The notes beneath the pieces were generated by a model. The model searched no databases. It was not told the origin of the DNA and worked only from the letters and a program-made list of their open reading frames with translations. Position numbers and translations under genes: made by a program. 8,871 bases of DNA from contig JAZQHP010000132.1 of the NCBI GenBank assembly GCA_045540655.1, positions 1 through 8,871 on the forward strand, read 5' to 3'. Source of the stretch: RGIG1959 sp045540655 (GTDB lineage Bacteria; Bacillota; Clostridia; Oscillospirales; Acutalibacteraceae). Below, in pieces: positions 5,452 to 8,871 of this stretch (the stretch's first letter is position 1; the number at the start of each line of letters is the position of its first letter).

Positions 5452-7122
5452 GTGATTCAAGGTTTGTTGCTGAAAAATGCGATGATTTCCGCCGCGAACA
5501 GCCTGGCAAACGTCAAGCAGAAGGTGGATGAACTGAACGTGTTCCCCGTCCCCGACGGCGACACGGGTACGAATATGTCGATGACCATCGCCGCGGCGGC
5601 GAGAGAACTCGCGCGCCTGGAAAACCCCACCGTCAGCGAAGTGGCGGACGTGGCATCGTCGGCGTTGCTCCGTGGCGCGCGCGGCAACTCGGGCGTGATC
5701 CTGTCGCTGCTGTTCCGTGGTTTCTCAAAAGGCCTCAAAGGCAAGACGGAAGCCGACGGCGCGGATCTCGCGAATGCGCTCGGCTTCGGCGTGGAAGCCG
5801 CGTATAAGGCGGTCATGAAGCCGACCGAAGGCACCATCCTCACCGTGGCGCGCGAAGCCGCCGAAGCAGGTAAAGCCGCCGCGGCAGACAACAGCGATGC
5901 GCTGTATGTGTGGGATGTGATCTGCAAAGAAGCGGCCGCGTCTCTGGAACGTACCCCCGAACTGCTTCCGCAGTTGAAGAAGGCGGGCGTGGTCGACGCC
6001 GGCGGCAAAGGCTTCCTCGTGATCATCGAAGCGATGAAGGCCGTGTTTGAGGGCGGCGATGTGGTGCAGGGCGATGCTCCTGCCAAGGCGGCGTCCGCGC
6101 GCAAGCAAAGCGCGGCGGCGACGGCGGATGCCGACATCAAGTTTGCCTATTGCACCGAGTTTATCGTGCAACGCGATCCCTCGATCGAAACCGATCCCAT
6201 GAAGCTGCGTGCGTTCCTTGAATCCATCGGCGACTGCGTCGTGGTGGTGGACGACGACGAGATCATCAAGGTGCATGTGCATACGAACGATCCCGGTCGT
6301 GCCCTGCACGAGGCGATCGAATACGGTCAGTTTGAAACCGTCAAGGTGGAGAACATGCGCATCCAGCATGCCAACGCCGGCTGGGTCGAGGATGCTGACG
6401 CGGACGCGGCGGCGGACCCCGTGCTGGAGCGCGCGGAACCCGAGAATCCCTTCGGCTTTGTGGCCGTGGCGGCGGGCGACGGTCTGGAAGCACTGTTCAC
6501 CGATCTCGGCTGTGACCATGTGGTCAGCGGCGGTCAGACGATGAACCCCTCCACCGACGACATTCTGCAGGCGATCGAAGCGACGCCCGCGAAGGTGGTT
6601 TACGTCCTGCCCAACAACAAAAACATCATTCTGGCCGCGGAGCAAGCGGTGCCGCTGGCGGACCGCGATGTGCGCGTGCTTCCCACCCGCACCATTCCGC
6701 AGGGCATTTCCGCGATGCTCAGCTTCGATGCCGACGCGTCGGTGGAGGATAACCTCCTCGCCATGACGCACGCGGCAGACGAAGTGTCCACGGGTCAGAT
6801 CACCTATGCCGCGCGTAACAGCGATTTCGACGGTCACCAGATCGAGGAAGGTCAGATCCTGGCGCTCGACAACAACAAGCTGTCCTTCGTGGACACCGAC
6901 GTGACCCACGCGGCGGTGAAGCTGTGCCGCAACATGGTCAATGCGCGGCGCCTGTCCGGTCGCGACACCTCGTTCATCACGATCCTGTTCGGTGAGGACA
7001 TCACCGAGGAGCAGGCGCAGGCGACGGCGGATGCCATCACCGCGAAGCTCGGCACGTCCATCGACGTCACCGTGATTGCCGGCGGACAGCCCGTTTACTA
7101 TTATATCTTCTCTGTGGAATAA
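5452..7122 (+). CDS. fakA: Fatty acid kinase catalytic subunit FakA (YloV; DhaL domain protein)
   Basis: A protein of about 556 residues. FakA uses ATP to phosphorylate fatty acids held by FakB proteins, giving acyl phosphates for phospholipid synthesis. The N-terminal DhaL-type kinase domain (to about 200) has NVFPVPDGDTGTN (29-41) with the Mg-binding aspartates, RGARGNSG (74-81), the KPTEGT loop and DAGGKG (182-187). After an Ala-rich linker comes the middle domain with FAYCTEF and KVHVHTNDPG; its Cys234, His275 and His277 match the metal site described for this domain. The C-terminal DegV-like domain has VVSGGQTMNPS (357-367), PNNKNI and RTIPQGI. I chose the GTG at 5452, nine bases after AAGGAG. 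A GTG at 5434 would lie upstream of that site and add six residues. There is no in-frame ATG close by. The partner fakB gene is not in the window. It ends at the terminator at 7129. Confidence 0.94.
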   Translation: MIQGLLLKNAMISAANSLANVKQKVDELNVFPVPDGDTGTNMSMTIAAAARELARLENPTVSEVADVASSALLRGARGNSGVILSLLFRGFSKGLKGKTEADGADLANALGFGVEAAYKAVMKPTEGTILTVAREAAEAGKAAAADNSDALYVWDVICKEAAASLERTPELLPQLKKAGVVDAGGKGFLVIIEAMKAVFEGGDVVQGDAPAKAASARKQSAAATADADIKFAYCTEFIVQRDPSIETDPMKLRAFLESIGDCVVVVDDDEIIKVHVHTNDPGRALHEAIEYGQFETVKVENMRIQHANAGWVEDADADAAADPVLERAEPENPFGFVAVAAGDGLEALFTDLGCDHVVSGGQTMNPSTDDILQAIEATPAKVVYVLPNNKNIILAAEQAVPLADRDVRVLPTRTIPQGISAMLSFDADASVEDNLLAMTHAADEVSTGQITYAARNSDFDGHQIEEGQILALDNNKLSFVDTDVTHAAVKLCRNMVNARRLSGRDTSFITILFGEDITEEQAQATADAITAKLGTSIDVTVIAGGQPVYYYIFSVE

Positions 7123-7128
7123 TCCGTC

Positions 7129-7160
7129 AACAAGCCTCGACATCGTCGGGGCTTGTTTTT
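7129..7160 (+). terminator. Rho-independent terminator after fakA
   Basis: AACAAGCC (7129-7136) pairs with GGCTTGTT (7150-7157), with an inner CGAC/GTCG stem, a T-G pair and an ATC loop, followed by a T-run to 7160. It begins six bases after the fakA stop and separates that operon from uvrC. Confidence 0.92.
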
Positions 7161-7180
7161 ATCAAAGACAAGGTACCTGT

Positions 7181-7199
7181 TCATGCATAAGTGCATGGA
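7181..7199. promoter_or_regulatory. Inverted repeat upstream of uvrC (possible operator)
   Basis: CATGCA (7182-7187) and TGCATG (7192-7197) form a perfect six-base inverted repeat around TAAG, about 35 bases before the uvrC ATG. I do not see a clear sigma-A promoter in the 70 bases between the fakA terminator and uvrC. The repeat does not match the Gram-positive LexA box (GAAC-N4-GTTC). Confidence 0.3.
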
Positions 7200-7231
7200 A
7201 CGAAACGCTGTTATGAAAGGAGGAATGCCCA

Positions 7232-8871
7232 ATGACGGACGAACGGCTGGAAGCTCTGCGTAAGCAAGCGATGGCATTGCCGCTTTTGCCCGGTGTCTAT
7301 ATCATGCACGATGCCAAAGACCGCATCATCTACGTCGGCAAGGCGAAGGCACTCAAAAACCGTGTCAGCCAGTATTTCGGCTCGCAAAACGGGCATTCCG
7401 CCAAGGTGCGGCAGATGGTTGCGCACGTGGCGCGGTTTGAATATGTGGTGGTCAGCAGTGAGTTTGAAGCGCTGGTACTCGAATGCTCCCTCATCAAACA
7501 GCACGCCCCGAAATACAACATTCTGCTCAAGGACGACAAGGGCTACCATTACATCCGCGTGTCGCCGCCGCCGTTTTCCCGCATTGCGGTTGTCAAGCAA
7601 CGACAGGAGGACGGTGCACGGTATATCGGACCGTATATGAGCTCGTTCGGCATCAAGCAGGCGGTGGACGAAGCCAACAAGGTGTTCGGACTGTCCACCT
7701 GTCATCGCCCCTTGCAGTACGGTCGCCGTCCGTCGGCGATGGAACGCCCGTGCCTGAATGCGCATCTCGGACAATGCTGTGCTCCCTGCACGGGACGTGT
7801 CAGTGAGGAGGAGTATGCCGCGCGGGTGGACGGGGCGCTGGAATTGCTTGCCAAAGGCAGTGCGGCGATGTTGCCGCGCCTGAAGGAAGAAATGGAGCAG
7901 GCCGCCGAACGATTGGAATTTGAAAAAGCGGCGCGCCTGCGCGACCGCATCGCCGCCATCAAACGGTTGGACAACCGCCAGCGGGTGGTGATGTCCCGCA
8001 TCCCGCGCCAGGATGTCATCGCCGCAGTGCGCGGGGAAGACCGCTGTTGCTTTGAGGTGCTCCGCTTCCACGGCGGCGCGCTGACCGACCGCGAGGAATT
8101 TATTCTGGAGAATGTGGAATCGGAAGCGGCGGATCGCGGCGCATTCCTCACGCGGTATTATACGGCGCGGGACAGCATCCCGCCGCAAATCACCGTGGAC
8201 GAGTTGCCCGAGGACGCCGAACTGCTGGAGCAATATTTCACACAGCAGGCGGGACGGCGGGTGCATATCGTGTGTCCGAAGCGCGGGGAGCAGGCAAAGC
8301 TTGTCGCGATGTGCCGCGCGAATGCGTCCCAGCATCTGGCGGATCAGCTTGGCATGAGCGGGCGTGACACGGCGGCGCTCGACGAGCTGGCGACGTTGCT
8401 CGGATTGTCCGCGCCTCCCGCGCGCATCGAATGCTACGATATTTCCCATACCGCGGGCGAGGATGCGGTCGGCGGCATGATCGTGTATGAACGCGGTCGC
8501 CCGCTCAAAAGCGCCTATCGTCGTTTCGCGATCCGTATCGCGAAGGGCGGCGACGATCCTGCCGCGATGCAGGAGGTGCTTGCCCGCCGCCTGACGGATT
8601 ATCAGGAGCGGGTGGACGGATTTGAGACACTGCCCGATCTGATCCTGCTTGACGGCGGGGAACAGCAGGTCAGGGCGGTGCAAGCTGTGATGCAGGAACT
8701 GCAGGTATCGGTGCCGCTGTTCGGACTGGTCAAGGACGGACATCACCGCACCCGCGCGATCATGGACAGCGGCGCCGAGCTGTCGCTCAACGGATGCCGC
8801 GCCGCATACACGCTGGTTTCCTCCATGCAGGAGGAGGTGCACCGCTACGCGATCGGCTATCACCGCAAAAC
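7232..8871 (+). CDS. uvrC: UvrABC system protein C (excinuclease subunit UvrC), 3' end beyond window
   Basis: An uninterrupted frame of 546 codons runs from the ATG at 7232, eight bases after AAAGGAGGA, to the right edge. UvrC makes both incisions around a lesion in nucleotide excision repair. The N-terminal GIY-YIG nuclease (about 15-100) shows PGVYIMHD (20-27), IIYVGKAKALKNR (32-44) and SSEFEALVLECSLIKQHAPKYN (75-96) with the expected Arg44, a Glu at 77 or 79, and Asn96. A Cys-rich stretch follows (C157, C174, C182, C183, C186). A UVR domain for UvrB contact lies at about 216-246. The RNase H-like second nuclease has CYDISHTAG (401-409, Asp403), LLDGGEQQ (472-479, Asp474) and GLVKDGHHRT (498-507). 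Family length is near 600, so the missing part is the end of this nuclease and the helix-hairpin-helix DNA-binding domain. It is separated from fakA by a terminator. No SOS box was recognised. Confidence 0.97.
   Translation, partial: MTDERLEALRKQAMALPLLPGVYIMHDAKDRIIYVGKAKALKNRVSQYFGSQNGHSAKVRQMVAHVARFEYVVVSSEFEALVLECSLIKQHAPKYNILLKDDKGYHYIRVSPPPFSRIAVVKQRQEDGARYIGPYMSSFGIKQAVDEANKVFGLSTCHRPLQYGRRPSAMERPCLNAHLGQCCAPCTGRVSEEEYAARVDGALELLAKGSAAMLPRLKEEMEQAAERLEFEKAARLRDRIAAIKRLDNRQRVVMSRIPRQDVIAAVRGEDRCCFEVLRFHGGALTDREEFILENVESEAADRGAFLTRYYTARDSIPPQITVDELPEDAELLEQYFTQQAGRRVHIVCPKRGEQAKLVAMCRANASQHLADQLGMSGRDTAALDELATLLGLSAPPARIECYDISHTAGEDAVGGMIVYERGRPLKSAYRRFAIRIAKGGDDPAAMQEVLARRLTDYQERVDGFETLPDLILLDGGEQQVRAVQAVMQELQVSVPLFGLVKDGHHRTRAIMDSGAELSLNGCRAAYTLVSSMQEEVHRYAIGYHRK

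Noticed and set aside
5725..7143. 472-codon open frame on the minus strand opposite fakA
   Set aside because: Its translation is rich in Arg, His and Val with no known motif, and it runs against a fully intact fakA gene and across the fakA terminator.
7192..7215. Possible LexA/SOS box near GGAACGAAACG upstream of uvrC
   Set aside because: Only one half-site (GAAC) is present; no GTTC follows at four bases as the Gram-positive box requires.
7211..8863. 550-codon open frame on the minus strand opposite uvrC
   Set aside because: The plus strand encodes all UvrC motifs over the same stretch; the antisense frame is a by-product of the codon pattern.

Overview
The window looks like chromosome of a moderately high-GC member of the Bacillota (Firmicutes), most likely Clostridia. 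Coding regions are GC-rich, with A/T-rich gaps between genes. Ribosome sites are strong AAAGGAGG types, promoters are of the sigma-A type (for example TTGATT-17-TATAAT), and an Asp23-family gene sits directly before a fakA/yloV gene, a typical Bacillota pair. The assignment below this level is inference from composition and gene content only.

Layout. Bases 1-1661 hold a tightly overlapping minus-strand operon, read right to left: a small membrane sugar transferase (phosphoglycosyl transferase), a PAP2-family membrane phosphatase, and the first 41 codons of a gene resembling 4'-phosphopantetheinyl transferases that leaves the window at base 1. Bases 1662-2056 are an A/T-rich control region with a promoter candidate for each side, several inverted repeats and a structured leader. 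Bases 2057-2743 encode a second, divergent sugar transferase paralogous to the first, closed by a strong bidirectional terminator shared with recG. recG fills 2823-4880 on the minus strand. Back-to-back promoters at 4916-4998 drive recG leftwards and the asp23 (yloU-like)-fakA pair rightwards (5075-7122). A terminator follows fakA, and uvrC starts at 7232 and runs off the right edge without its last part.

How the genes fit together. The two sugar transferases should each load a sugar phosphate on to undecaprenyl phosphate at the membrane, the first step of a surface glycan or glycoconjugate. The coupled PAP2 phosphatase could recycle the lipid diphosphate carrier, though its substrate is not shown by sequence. 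RecG (fork and recombination-intermediate remodelling) and UvrC (nucleotide excision repair) are housekeeping DNA repair proteins. FakA phosphorylates fatty acids bound to FakB proteins for phospholipid synthesis, and its Asp23 neighbour is probably envelope-linked.

I found no tRNA, rRNA, CRISPR array, insertion sequence or phage gene. No clearly new system is visible. The least ordinary parts are the sugar transferase-phosphatase-PPTase-like operon and the repeat-rich region between the two paralogous sugar transferases.
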